A DNA stretch of 64,000 nt. Origin: Pseudomonadales bacterium. Its GTDB lineage: Bacteria > Pseudomonadota > Gammaproteobacteria > Pseudomonadales > UBA5518. The position numbers and the translations under genes are program-made. The stretch is taken from the NCBI GenBank assembly GCA_024234165.1, contig JACKOP010000001.1:1116001-1180000 (forward strand). Direction: 5' to 3'. Below, in pieces: positions 18,333 to 25,836 of this stretch. The notes under the pieces are model-generated. The model searched no databases. It had not been told where the DNA came from and was given only the letters and a program-made list of their open reading frames with translations. The stretch's first letter is position 1, and every line of letters starts with the position of its first letter.

Positions 18333-18776
18333 ATGAGCAACCACACCCAGCGCCACTTCGAGGACGTAGAGGAAGGCATGGAACTCGCGCCGGTCACCCG
18401 CACGGTGACCACGACACAGATGTTTCTCTACAGCGCGGTGAGTCGCAACGCGCACCGCATTCACTACGACGAGAAGTTTGCCCAGTCCGAGGGGCTGCCG
18501 AAGGTGCTGGTGCAGGGCCCGCTGCAAGGAGCGCAACTGTCTGCATACATTACGGACTGGATGGGAACGGCGGGTTTCCTGAAAAAATTCTCTTACTCGA
18601 ACCGTGGTATGGCGCTGCCGGGGCAAGCGCTGACGCTGCGCGGCAAGGTACGCCGCAAATACCTGATCGACGAGCAAGGTGCGGTCGACCTCGACGTGTG
18701 GGAGGAGAATGTCGAGGGGCAGAAGCTGGCGCCGGCACAGGCAACGGTGCTGCTGCCTTCGCGTAATGCCACCTGA
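18333..18776 (+). CDS. MaoC-like enoyl-CoA hydratase subunit (ChsH1-like)
   Basis: A single hot-dog protein of 147 residues. The hydratase-2 motif region reads NAHRIHYD (residues 39-46). It keeps the His (His44), but the residue five before it, normally the catalytic Asp, is Asn39. The fusion protein encoded upstream shows the reverse pattern (Asp kept, His lost), suggesting the two form one heteromeric hydratase adding water to a steroid- or acyl-enoyl-CoA. The ATG at 18333 follows GGCGGAGAAGAG, 25 bp after the previous stop. The stop lies just before the ligase start. The name is by analogy to the mycobacterial igr operon; the substrate is unproven. Confidence 0.82.
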   Translation: MSNHTQRHFEDVEEGMELAPVTRTVTTTQMFLYSAVSRNAHRIHYDEKFAQSEGLPKVLVQGPLQGAQLSAYITDWMGTAGFLKKFSYSNRGMALPGQALTLRGKVRRKYLIDEQGAVDLDVWEENVEGQKLAPAQATVLLPSRNAT

Positions 18777-18786
18777 GTCCGCGCAG

Positions 18787-20436
18787 ATGCAAACGGTCGG
18801 CGACATCTTCCGCGCGCGACGCACAGATGCCCTCCCCGCACTTCACTTCGAGGAGCAGCGCTGGAGCGGCGCCGAACTGTTCGACGAGTGCTCCACGCGC
18901 GCAGCGTACCTGCTGGCACGGCATCCGGGAGGAGCCTTTCACGTCGGCGTATTGCTCGACAACACTCCCGAGCATGTGTTCTGGATCGGCGCCTGCGCGC
19001 TCGCGGGTGCGATGCTGGTCGAGCTGAACTCGACGCGTCGCGGTACCGATCTCGCGCGCGACGTCCGCCATACCGATTGCGCCTTCCTGGTAACCGAACG
19101 GCGCTATCGCGAACAGGTGGACGCCGACATCGCCGAGAGCCTCGGCGACCGTCTGCTCACGGTCGACGGCGGGGGCTTCGCCGCCACGCTGCGCCCGTTC
19201 CGTGATGTACCTCTGCAACCCGCCACGGTGGCCCCGGGCGCAGTCTTCTGCCTGATCTTCACGTCCGGAACCAGCGGCGCGCCGAAGGCGGTGATCTACT
19301 CGCATGCGCGCGTACTGCGCAACAGCGCGATGCTGGTCGAGCGCCAGCACATGTCAACGGACGATGTGAGCTATGTGCCGATGCCGCTGTTCCACTCATC
19401 GGCCATGTTGATGGGCCTGCTGCCGCCGCTGATTTCGGGCGGTGCCGCCGCCTTGCGCCGTCATTTTTCGGCATCGGGCTTCCTGCCGGACGTGCGCAGA
19501 TACGGCGTGACGATGTTCTGTTATGTAGGCAAACCGCTCGCCTACATCCTGGCCACGGCGCAGCAGCCCGACGATGCCGACAACCGGCTGCGGGCCGCCT
19601 TCGGCAGCGAGGCATCCGAGACCGACATTGCTGCTTTCTCGCGACGCTTCGGCTGCCGGGTGACCGACAGCTACGGCTCCTCGGAAGGCTGCATCACCGT
19701 GCTGCGCACGCCGGAAACGCCACGCGGCTCCATGGGCATCGGCGTCAGCCCGTCGATCGTGGTGCTGAATCCCGACACCGGCGCGGAATGTCCGCGCGCA
19801 CGCTTCGACAACGAAGGCGTGCTGATGAACGGCAACGAGGCCATCGGCGAACTGGTGAACCTCGACGGACGCGAGCTGTTCGAGGGCTACTGGAACAACC
19901 CGGAGGCAGACGGCAAGCGACTGCGCGGGCGCGCGTACTGGAGCGGCGACCTCGCCTACCGCGACGAAGCCGGCTTCTTCTACTTTGCAGGGCGTGACAG
20001 CGAATGGCTGCGCGTCGATGGCGAGAACCTCGCCGCAATCCAGATCGAGCAGGTGCTGGCACGCCATCCGCTGGTCAGCGTCGCCGCCGTATACGGCGTC
20101 CCGGACCCACTGGTCGGCGATCGCGTGATGGCCACGCTGCAACTGCTGCCCGATGCCTGCTTCGATCCCGTCGAGTTCGAGCGCTTTCTCGAATCACAGA
20201 CCGACTTCAGCAGCAAGTGGAAGCCCTCGTTCCTGCGCATTGCGCCGACGCTGCCGCTCACCGCGACCAACAAGGTGCTGAAGCGTGAACTCAGGCACGA
20301 AGCATGGGAGTGTGCCGACCCGGTGTGGTACTGCGCTGCACGCGCGCACGGCTATCGGCTCCTCGACGAACCGGCACGGGCAGCGCTTGCTCCGGTGCTG
20401 GCTGCGCGTGAACGCCCTGCACCGCATCGGAGCTGA
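18787..20436 (+). CDS. AMP-dependent acyl-CoA ligase, possibly for steroid side-chain acids
   Basis: A protein of 549 residues in the ANL family. The phosphate loop is TSGTSGAPK (residues 159-167), the A5-like motif is DSYGSSEGC, the hinge aspartate region is GRDSEWLRVDGENLA, and the adenylation Lys is in TATNKVLKREL near residue 500. It would activate a carboxylate to its CoA ester for the two dehydrogenases encoded next. The start could also be the ATG at 18766, in frame and overlapping the upstream gene's end; neither has a strong ribosome-binding site. The ligases FadD17/FadD19 of steroid-degrading actinobacteria are plausible functional analogues, by context rather than by any diagnostic residue. 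Confidence 0.85.
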   Translation: MQTVGDIFRARRTDALPALHFEEQRWSGAELFDECSTRAAYLLARHPGGAFHVGVLLDNTPEHVFWIGACALAGAMLVELNSTRRGTDLARDVRHTDCAFLVTERRYREQVDADIAESLGDRLLTVDGGGFAATLRPFRDVPLQPATVAPGAVFCLIFTSGTSGAPKAVIYSHARVLRNSAMLVERQHMSTDDVSYVPMPLFHSSAMLMGLLPPLISGGAAALRRHFSASGFLPDVRRYGVTMFCYVGKPLAYILATAQQPDDADNRLRAAFGSEASETDIAAFSRRFGCRVTDSYGSSEGCITVLRTPETPRGSMGIGVSPSIVVLNPDTGAECPRARFDNEGVLMNGNEAIGELVNLDGRELFEGYWNNPEADGKRLRGRAYWSGDLAYRDEAGFFYFAGRDSEWLRVDGENLAAIQIEQVLARHPLVSVAAVYGVPDPLVGDRVMATLQLLPDACFDPVEFERFLESQTDFSSKWKPSFLRIAPTLPLTATNKVLKRELRHEAWECADPVWYCAARAHGYRLLDEPARAALAPVLAARERPAPHRS

Positions 20437-20440
20437 CACG

Positions 20441-21610
20441 ATGGACTTCCGCTACACCCCCGAGCAGGAACGTTTCCGGACCGAAATCCGCGCCTTCCTC
20501 CGCGAGAACGTCAGCGACGAATTGCGCCGGGAAATCGCTGTCTCGGGGCACTCGCCGGGGCCGCTCGGCAAGGCGTTCCTGCGCCTGCTCGGCGAGCGAG
20601 GCTGGCTGGGCATCGGCTGGCCGCGCGAATACGGCGGCCAGGGGCGCTCGATGATCGAGCAGACGATCTTCTACCACGAGCTCGACCTGCAGGACATCCA
20701 CTACGGCAACCTCACCATCACCTCGCTGGCGATGGCGCTGATGAAGCTCGCCTCCGAAGAGCAGAAGCAGCAGTACCTGTCGCGCATCCTGAAAGGGGAA
20801 CTCGAGATCTGCCTCGGCTACACCGAACCCGGGGCCGGCTCGGACCTGGCCGGAATCACGACGCGCGCGGTTCGCGTCGGTGACGAATACGTGATCAACG
20901 GCCAGAAGGTGTTCACCACCGGCGCACACTACGCCTCGCATATCTGGCTGCTCGCGCGCAGCGAAGCCGATGCTCCGCGCCACAAGGGGCTGTCGGTGTT
21001 CATTTTCCCGCTCGCCACCGCCGGCATCACGGTGCACCCGATCTACACGATGGAGGGTATACGCACCAACGAGGTGTTCCTCGACGACGTCCACGTGCCG
21101 GCGAGTGCGATGATCGGTACGGCAGGCTCGGGTTTCCATACGGCGGCGATAGCGCTCGACTTCGAGCGCGTGTTCATGGGCAAGTACACGAAGCTGCGGC
21201 GCAATCTGGACGCCCTGATGCACGAATGCAGGCAATCGCTCGACGGATCTGCGCCGCCCTTCGATGATCCGGTGGTCCGCGACCGCCTGGTCGGGCTGCA
21301 TCTGGACGTGGAGCGCCTGCGTCTGCTGTGCCTGAAGTCGGCCTGGATGATCGACCAGGGCCAGGTGCCAAACGCAGAAGCCTCGGCGCAGAAGGTGTTC
21401 GCCTCCGACCTCGAGCAACGTCTCGCCGACGAGGGGATCCGCATCCTCGGGCCACGCGGGCAGCTCGAATACGGTTCCGCGCACGTGCCGGCGCACGGAC
21501 ACCTCGCACAGTCCTGGCTGCTGTCGCCGATGCTGCGCTTCGGCGGTGGCGCCAACGAAATCCAGCGCGACATCATCGCCCAACGCGGTCTCGGGCTGCC
21601 ACGCGCCTGA
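20441..21610 (+). CDS. Acyl-CoA dehydrogenase, catalytic-type subunit (ChsE-like)
   Basis: A protein of 389 residues with the complete acyl-CoA dehydrogenase fold. YTEPGAGSDLAG (residues 127-138) is the FAD/substrate signature. Glu242 in ALDFERV is at the catalytic-base position used by isovaleryl-CoA-type enzymes and by the active subunit of heteromeric steroid acyl-CoA dehydrogenases. It starts 4 bp after the ligase stop, and the next dehydrogenase gene starts 17 bp later. In actinobacteria such paired genes make alpha2beta2 enzymes that oxidise the three-carbon steroid side chain. Here only this member keeps a recognisable base, which fits the same arrangement. Confidence 0.88.
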   Translation: MDFRYTPEQERFRTEIRAFLRENVSDELRREIAVSGHSPGPLGKAFLRLLGERGWLGIGWPREYGGQGRSMIEQTIFYHELDLQDIHYGNLTITSLAMALMKLASEEQKQQYLSRILKGELEICLGYTEPGAGSDLAGITTRAVRVGDEYVINGQKVFTTGAHYASHIWLLARSEADAPRHKGLSVFIFPLATAGITVHPIYTMEGIRTNEVFLDDVHVPASAMIGTAGSGFHTAAIALDFERVFMGKYTKLRRNLDALMHECRQSLDGSAPPFDDPVVRDRLVGLHLDVERLRLLCLKSAWMIDQGQVPNAEASAQKVFASDLEQRLADEGIRILGPRGQLEYGSAHVPAHGHLAQSWLLSPMLRFGGGANEIQRDIIAQRGLGLPRA

Positions 21611-21627
21611 ATACACCGGAAGCAGCC

Positions 21628-22743
21628 ATGGAACTCGAACCCACCCCGGAACAGCGCCAGATCCAGGACGCGGCGCGACGATTCCTGCAGTCCGAATGCC
21701 CACCGTCGCTGGTGCGCACACTACGCGAACAGCGCATGTCGTTGCCGCGCCGGATCTGGACACAGATCGCGGGACTCGGCTGGACCGGACTGCCGTTCGC
21801 GGAACAGCACGGCGGATCGGCCGCAGACTGGACGACGATGGCAATCGTGATGGAGGAGCTCGGACGCGCCTGCGATCCGACACCGTTCAGCGACTGCGTG
21901 CTCGGTTGCGGCTGGCTGATCCAGGATCTGGGAGACGCAGCACAGCACCAGCGCTGGCTGGTCCCGCTGATCGGCGGCGAGTTGCAGGCCGCGCTGGCCG
22001 CGCTCGAGGCTGGCGGCGACTGGAGCGCCGCCCGATGCACCACCACGCTGACACGAACGTCCTCCGGCTGGCGGCTCGACGGGCGCAAGCTCTTCGTCGA
22101 GAACGCGCCCGATCGCGACCTGCTGCTGGTGGCGGCCCGTGACAGCGCATCGGGGAAGTTGCGCCTCGCGGTGGTATCGCCACGCACTGCCGGCGTCGAA
22201 TGCACGGCCCTGCGCTCGCTGGCGCACCCCGACCTCCACGAGGTGCGCTTCACGGCAGTCGGCGTGGCGCAGGCAGACCTGCTCGGTGGCGATGACATCG
22301 GTGCCGCACTCGATGCGGCGCTGCTGCGCACGGCGGTATTCCAGTCTGCCGCCGCGGTCGGTGGCGCACGCCGGGTGCTGGAACTGGCAACGCAGCACGT
22401 ACGGCAACGGGTGCAGTTCGGACGCCCGATCGGCAGCTTCCAGGCGGTGCAGCACCTGCTCGCCAACGTATGGATCGACGTCGAAGCCGCCTGGCTGGCG
22501 GCCTACGAGGGCATCACCGAACTGGAGCGATCGCCACGCGCGATCGACAGGGCCTGTGCGGCCAAATGCATCAGCAACGAGGCATTCACCCGTGCCTGCT
22601 TCACCGCACACCAGGTGCTCGGCGGCATGGGTTTCATGTGGGAAACCGACCTGCACCTGTGGACGCGCAAGGCCAAGGAAATCGAGCTCGCGTGTGGCGG
22701 CCTGCCCTATCACCGCGCGCTGCTGGCCGCTGCGCTTGGGTGA
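21628..22743 (+). CDS. Acyl-CoA dehydrogenase, partner subunit lacking both usual Glu bases
   Basis: A protein of 371 residues with the acyl-CoA dehydrogenase fold; RVQFGRPIGSFQAVQH (residues 261-276) is the FAD-contact helix. At the isovaleryl-type base position it has Arg/Thr (ALLRTAV, about 231-237) and at the medium-chain-type position it has Cys356 in ELACGG, so neither catalytic Glu is present. That pattern is known for the non-base subunit of heteromeric steroid acyl-CoA dehydrogenases. The ATG at 21628 lies 17 bp after the previous stop; longer open-frame starts overlap the neighbour. It is the last gene of the operon. A stand-alone enzyme with an unusual base is a less likely alternative. 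Confidence 0.87.
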   Translation: MELEPTPEQRQIQDAARRFLQSECPPSLVRTLREQRMSLPRRIWTQIAGLGWTGLPFAEQHGGSAADWTTMAIVMEELGRACDPTPFSDCVLGCGWLIQDLGDAAQHQRWLVPLIGGELQAALAALEAGGDWSAARCTTTLTRTSSGWRLDGRKLFVENAPDRDLLLVAARDSASGKLRLAVVSPRTAGVECTALRSLAHPDLHEVRFTAVGVAQADLLGGDDIGAALDAALLRTAVFQSAAAVGGARRVLELATQHVRQRVQFGRPIGSFQAVQHLLANVWIDVEAAWLAAYEGITELERSPRAIDRACAAKCISNEAFTRACFTAHQVLGGMGFMWETDLHLWTRKAKEIELACGGLPYHRALLAAALG

Positions 22744-22866
22744 CACGCCCTGTCACGACCGCGATCGACTGCGTTGGATGCGAGGCGCCGACACCCCGAC
22801 TGGATACGCACCATCTACCCCGTCAAGCGCTCATGAGTCCTGCGAGTGCGCCCGTGCCGGGCACAC

Positions 22867-22896
22867 AAAAAAAAGGCCCGGCAGGGTAGCCGGGCC
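22867..22896 (-). terminator. Rho-independent terminator of the sulfotransferase operon
   Basis: GGCCCGGC (22875-22882) pairs with GCCGGGCC (22889-22896) across a 6-base loop. On the minus strand the hairpin is followed by eight T residues (A run at 22867-22874). It lies about 190 bases after the SDR stop at 23083. The 339 bp gap 22744-23082 holds this, a GTTAG/CTAAC stem just upstream of it, an AT-rich inverted repeat (23014-23046) and no gene. Confidence 0.8.
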
Positions 22897-23013
22897 AAAC
22901 GTTAGGAGACAACACTAACCAAACGACAAATGGCGATGACAGCAAGGGGATGAACCATCAATCTCCATTCGCGATATTGAGACTCGAGCACTGCATCCAA
23001 GTTCCACGATTTT

Positions 23014-23046
23014 CAAAAATTTTCTCTGTGCTTTGGAAAATTTTTG
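23014..23046. repeat. AT-rich perfect inverted repeat
   Basis: CAAAAATTTTC (23014-23024) and GAAAATTTTTG (23036-23046) are exact reverse complements, 11 bp each, with an 11-base loop. It stands out in a GC-rich window. It lies in the 3' untranslated region of the SDR gene, about 37-69 bases beyond its stop. It may be an RNA hairpin or a DNA-binding site. Confidence 0.7.
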
Positions 23047-23082
23047 AGACCCCAATAAAAACAATGCGTTAAACAAAGACCG

Positions 23083-23871
23083 TCAGACGGAGAGAAACTC
23101 CCCGCCATTCACATCGATACAGGCGCCCGTCACCACCCGACAGTAGTCCGATGCCAACATCATCGCGACGCGCGCGCAGTCGGCATCCTCCGGAACATCG
23201 CCGAGCGGGATGTTGCGCGCAATTTCCTTGCGCATCGCCTCGACCGTAGTGCCGTGCTCGGCCGCTGCCGCACGCATATAACCTTCGACCGGTGGCCCCC
23301 ACATCCAGCCCATCAGTGCCGAATTGACACGGATTCCGTAACCGCCGAGCTCCTTTGCCAGATACGCAGTGGCGACCCGCAGCGCTCCCTTCGATGCGGC
23401 GTAACCGCCCTGCGTGGGCATCGGCACCCGTGTCACCATGCTGTTGATCATGACGATCGCGCCGCCACCCTGACGCTTCATGTGCGGGACGACTTCCTGC
23501 GTGAGTTTCATCGTGCCGAAGAAATTCACGTCCATCGTCGCACGCCAGTCCTCCAGATCAGCCGACTCGATGGGCTCGAAGGTCCCGCCGACGTACGCAC
23601 TGTTCAGCAGCACATCGACACGTCCGAAACGCTCCACCGTACGCCCGACCAGCGCATGACACTGGGCGCGATCGCCGATATCCGTCGGCACCTTCAGCAC
23701 TTCGGTCCCCAGACCAAGCGCCACGATCTCCCGCTCCGCCTCGTCGAGCTTCGACGCAGTGCGTGCGCAGATTGCAAGTTTCGCCCCTTCCTGCGCCGCA
23801 CACAGAGCCAATTCGACGCCCAGGCCCGGCCCGATGCCGGACACGATCACCACCTTGTTCGCCAACAGCAT
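23083..23871 (-). CDS. Short-chain dehydrogenase/reductase
   Basis: A classical SDR of 262 residues. The nucleotide-binding glycine motif is SGIGPGLG (residues 11-18), the usual NNAG is NSAY (90-93), and the catalytic set is Ser144, Tyr157 and Lys161 (YAASK). It would oxidise an alcohol or reduce a ketone with NAD(P)(H). An Arg at residue 37 (CARTASK) after the second strand leaves cofactor preference uncertain. The ATG has an AAGGAGCAA site. It is the last gene of the minus-strand run snoaL-DUF1214-sulfotransferase-cysC-sat-SDR, 69 bp after sat, so it may prepare the hydroxyl acceptor for sulfation; that role is inference. Confidence 0.85.
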   Translation of the reverse strand: MLLANKVVIVSGIGPGLGVELALCAAQEGAKLAICARTASKLDEAEREIVALGLGTEVLKVPTDIGDRAQCHALVGRTVERFGRVDVLLNSAYVGGTFEPIESADLEDWRATMDVNFFGTMKLTQEVVPHMKRQGGGAIVMINSMVTRVPMPTQGGYAASKGALRVATAYLAKELGGYGIRVNSALMGWMWGPPVEGYMRAAAAEHGTTVEAMRKEIARNIPLGDVPEDADCARVAMMLASDYCRVVTGACIDVNGGEFLSV

Positions 23872-23940
23872 GGTATTTGCTCCTTCGTTATCAGAATCAC
23901 GGGCTGCCCCTCAGCGGGACAGCCCGTTGTCGAGCCGATC

Positions 23941-25134
23941 CTACTTCCTGGCCTCGCTCTGGTAGTAACCCATCAGGATCTTCGCGATTTCCGGACGTGC
24001 GAATTCGATCGGCAAGTCCTGCCCGGCCGCCAGCATTTCGCGCACCTTGGTACCCGACGGTTGCACGAAGTCTTCCGGTGTGTGATCGGGGGCGTCACGC
24101 ATCATCACCACACGGTGCAGTTTCTTCGAGTACGCGGTATGGTCGGCACGGAAGATCTGGATCGTGAGCGCACCTGCCGGCACTTCCTCGTCGAATATCG
24201 TCTGTGCGTCGAAGGCACCGTAGTAGCTGCCCACGCCTGCATGGTCACGCCCCACGATGAAGTGCGTACAGCCCGAGTTCTGCCGGAACACGGCGTGCAG
24301 AACCGCCTCGCGCGGGCCTGCATAGAGCATGTCGAAACCGTAGCCCGTGATCATCACGGTGTTCGGCGGGAAATACAGTTCGACCATCTTGCGGATCGCC
24401 GCATCGCGAACGTACGCAGGAATATCGCCGGCCTTCAGCTTGCCGAGCAGCATGTGAATCAGGATGCCGTCGGCACCAACCGCCTCCTTCGCCATCTTGC
24501 ACAGCTCTTCGTGTGCACGATGCATCGGATTGCGGGTCTGGAACGCCACTACCTTCTGCCAGCCGCGCTCGGCGATCTCGTTGCGGATTTCGACTGCGGT
24601 ACGGAACGTATCCGGGAAATCCTGCTGGAAGTAGCTGAAGTTCAGCACCTCGATCGGTCCGCTGATGGCAAATCGCCCGAGGCCGGTGAACGTCGCCACA
24701 CCCGGATGCTTCGGATCCAGCGTACGGAAGATCTTCTCTGCCATGCCCGAGATTTCGGCCTCGCTGATCTCTTCGATCGCCTCGACCGTCTGCACCGCCA
24801 GCACCGGATTGCCGGGGACGTTCGGGTCGCGCAGTGCGATACGCGAAGCACCACGGATCGCTGCGACATCGCTGGTGAGGTTGAGTATCGGCACTGGCCA
24901 GAACAGCCCACTGGCCGTGCGCAGCGTCGACGCCACACCGAGCGCGTCGGCCTTGTTCATGTAGCCCTTCAGCGGGTTGAAATAGCCCGCGCCGAGCATC
25001 ACGGCGTTGGCCGCCGCTGCCGAATTCAGCAGCAACGAAGGCAGCTTCTCCGCTTCCTGCGTCAGCGCCTCGTGACGCTCGGTGTCGTAGACGAAGCGCG
25101 GATCGAGCGTGTCGGAACCATGAGGTTTGATCAT
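23941..25134 (-). CDS. sat: Sulfate adenylyltransferase (ATP sulfurylase, Sat type)
   Basis: A protein of 397 residues. The ATP-binding signature is QTRNPMHRAHE (residues 199-209, including the HxxH of HRAH), and GRDHAGVG (295-302) is the second conserved loop. This is the single-chain Sat, not the CysD/CysN heterodimer common in gammaproteobacteria. It makes adenosine 5'-phosphosulfate from sulfate and ATP. There is no C-terminal kinase domain; the kinase is encoded separately 17 bp upstream. With APS kinase and a sulfotransferase in the same operon, its product most likely goes to PAPS for sulfation rather than to dissimilatory sulfur metabolism: no apr or dsr genes are seen. Confidence 0.93.
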   Translation of the reverse strand: MIKPHGSDTLDPRFVYDTERHEALTQEAEKLPSLLLNSAAAANAVMLGAGYFNPLKGYMNKADALGVASTLRTASGLFWPVPILNLTSDVAAIRGASRIALRDPNVPGNPVLAVQTVEAIEEISEAEISGMAEKIFRTLDPKHPGVATFTGLGRFAISGPIEVLNFSYFQQDFPDTFRTAVEIRNEIAERGWQKVVAFQTRNPMHRAHEELCKMAKEAVGADGILIHMLLGKLKAGDIPAYVRDAAIRKMVELYFPPNTVMITGYGFDMLYAGPREAVLHAVFRQNSGCTHFIVGRDHAGVGSYYGAFDAQTIFDEEVPAGALTIQIFRADHTAYSKKLHRVVMMRDAPDHTPEDFVQPSGTKVREMLAAGQDLPIEFARPEIAKILMGYYQSEARK

Positions 25135-25151
25135 TGTGGCTTTACTCCGTG

Positions 25152-25769
25152 TCAGGCCGAAAGGATGCCGCGTTTTTCGAGATCGTGCAGCAGCATGTCG
25201 ACTTCCTGCTGCAGTGTCATGCGGTCGGTATGCAGGTGGATCTCCGGCGCATCGGGTGCCTCATAGGGGTCGTCGATGCCTGTGAAGTTCTTGATCTCAC
25301 CGGCGCGCGCCTTCTTGTACAGCCCCTTGGGATCACGCTTTTCGGCTTCCGAAAGCGCGCAGTCCACGAAGACCTCGATGAACGACATGCCCGATGCTTC
25401 ATGCAGCTTGCGCACCACATCACGATCCGATCGATACGGGCTGATGAAACTGGTGAGGACGATTACCCCGCAATCGACGAACAGTTTCGCAACTTCTCCG
25501 ATCCTGCGGATGTTCTCCTTGCGGTCATCGGCACTGAAACCCAGGTTCTTGTTGATGCCCAGGCGAACGTTGTCCCCGTCCAGACGGTAGGAAAGCCTGC
25601 CTCGCTTGTGGAGTGCGTCTTCGAGCGCCACCGCCACCGTGCTCTTGCCGCTACCCGACAGGCCGGTGAACCACAGCGTCGCCCCCTGCTGTCCCAGCAA
25701 CTGGTGGCGATGCTCTCGCTGGATCTCCCCTTCGTGCCAATGCACGTTGGTCGCTTTCTGCTCCGTCAT
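25152..25769 (-). CDS. cysC: Adenylylsulfate (APS) kinase
   Basis: A protein of 205 residues. The P-loop is GLSGSGKST (residues 36-44), followed by LDGDNVR and the conserved FISPYRSDRD. The family signature KDPKGLYKKAR-like segment (RDPKGLYKKARAG) is also present. It phosphorylates APS at the 3' position to PAPS, the donor for sulfotransferases and the substrate for assimilatory reduction. The ATG follows a GGGAGC site. It is placed between the sulfotransferase (67 bp upstream in the transcript) and sat (17 bp downstream), so the operon supplies its own donor. Confidence 0.94.
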   Translation of the reverse strand: MTEQKATNVHWHEGEIQREHRHQLLGQQGATLWFTGLSGSGKSTVAVALEDALHKRGRLSYRLDGDNVRLGINKNLGFSADDRKENIRRIGEVAKLFVDCGVIVLTSFISPYRSDRDVVRKLHEASGMSFIEVFVDCALSEAEKRDPKGLYKKARAGEIKNFTGIDDPYEAPDAPEIHLHTDRMTLQQEVDMLLHDLEKRGILSA

Positions 25770-25836
25770 CTTTCTTGCTCCCTGTGGCCTGTCGATGAAT
25801 GCGCCCGGCAGGACTGGATGCCCCCGGGTCGCGGAA

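Noticed and set aside
22744..23082. tRNA or other structural RNA gene in the gap
   Set aside because: No cloverleaf or conserved TTCGANNC element could be found; only the terminator and inverted repeats stand out.
23254..25266. A 670-codon open frame on the plus strand over the SDR and sat genes
   Set aside because: It is antisense to two clearly recognised genes, lacks any known motif and reflects high-GC codon bias.
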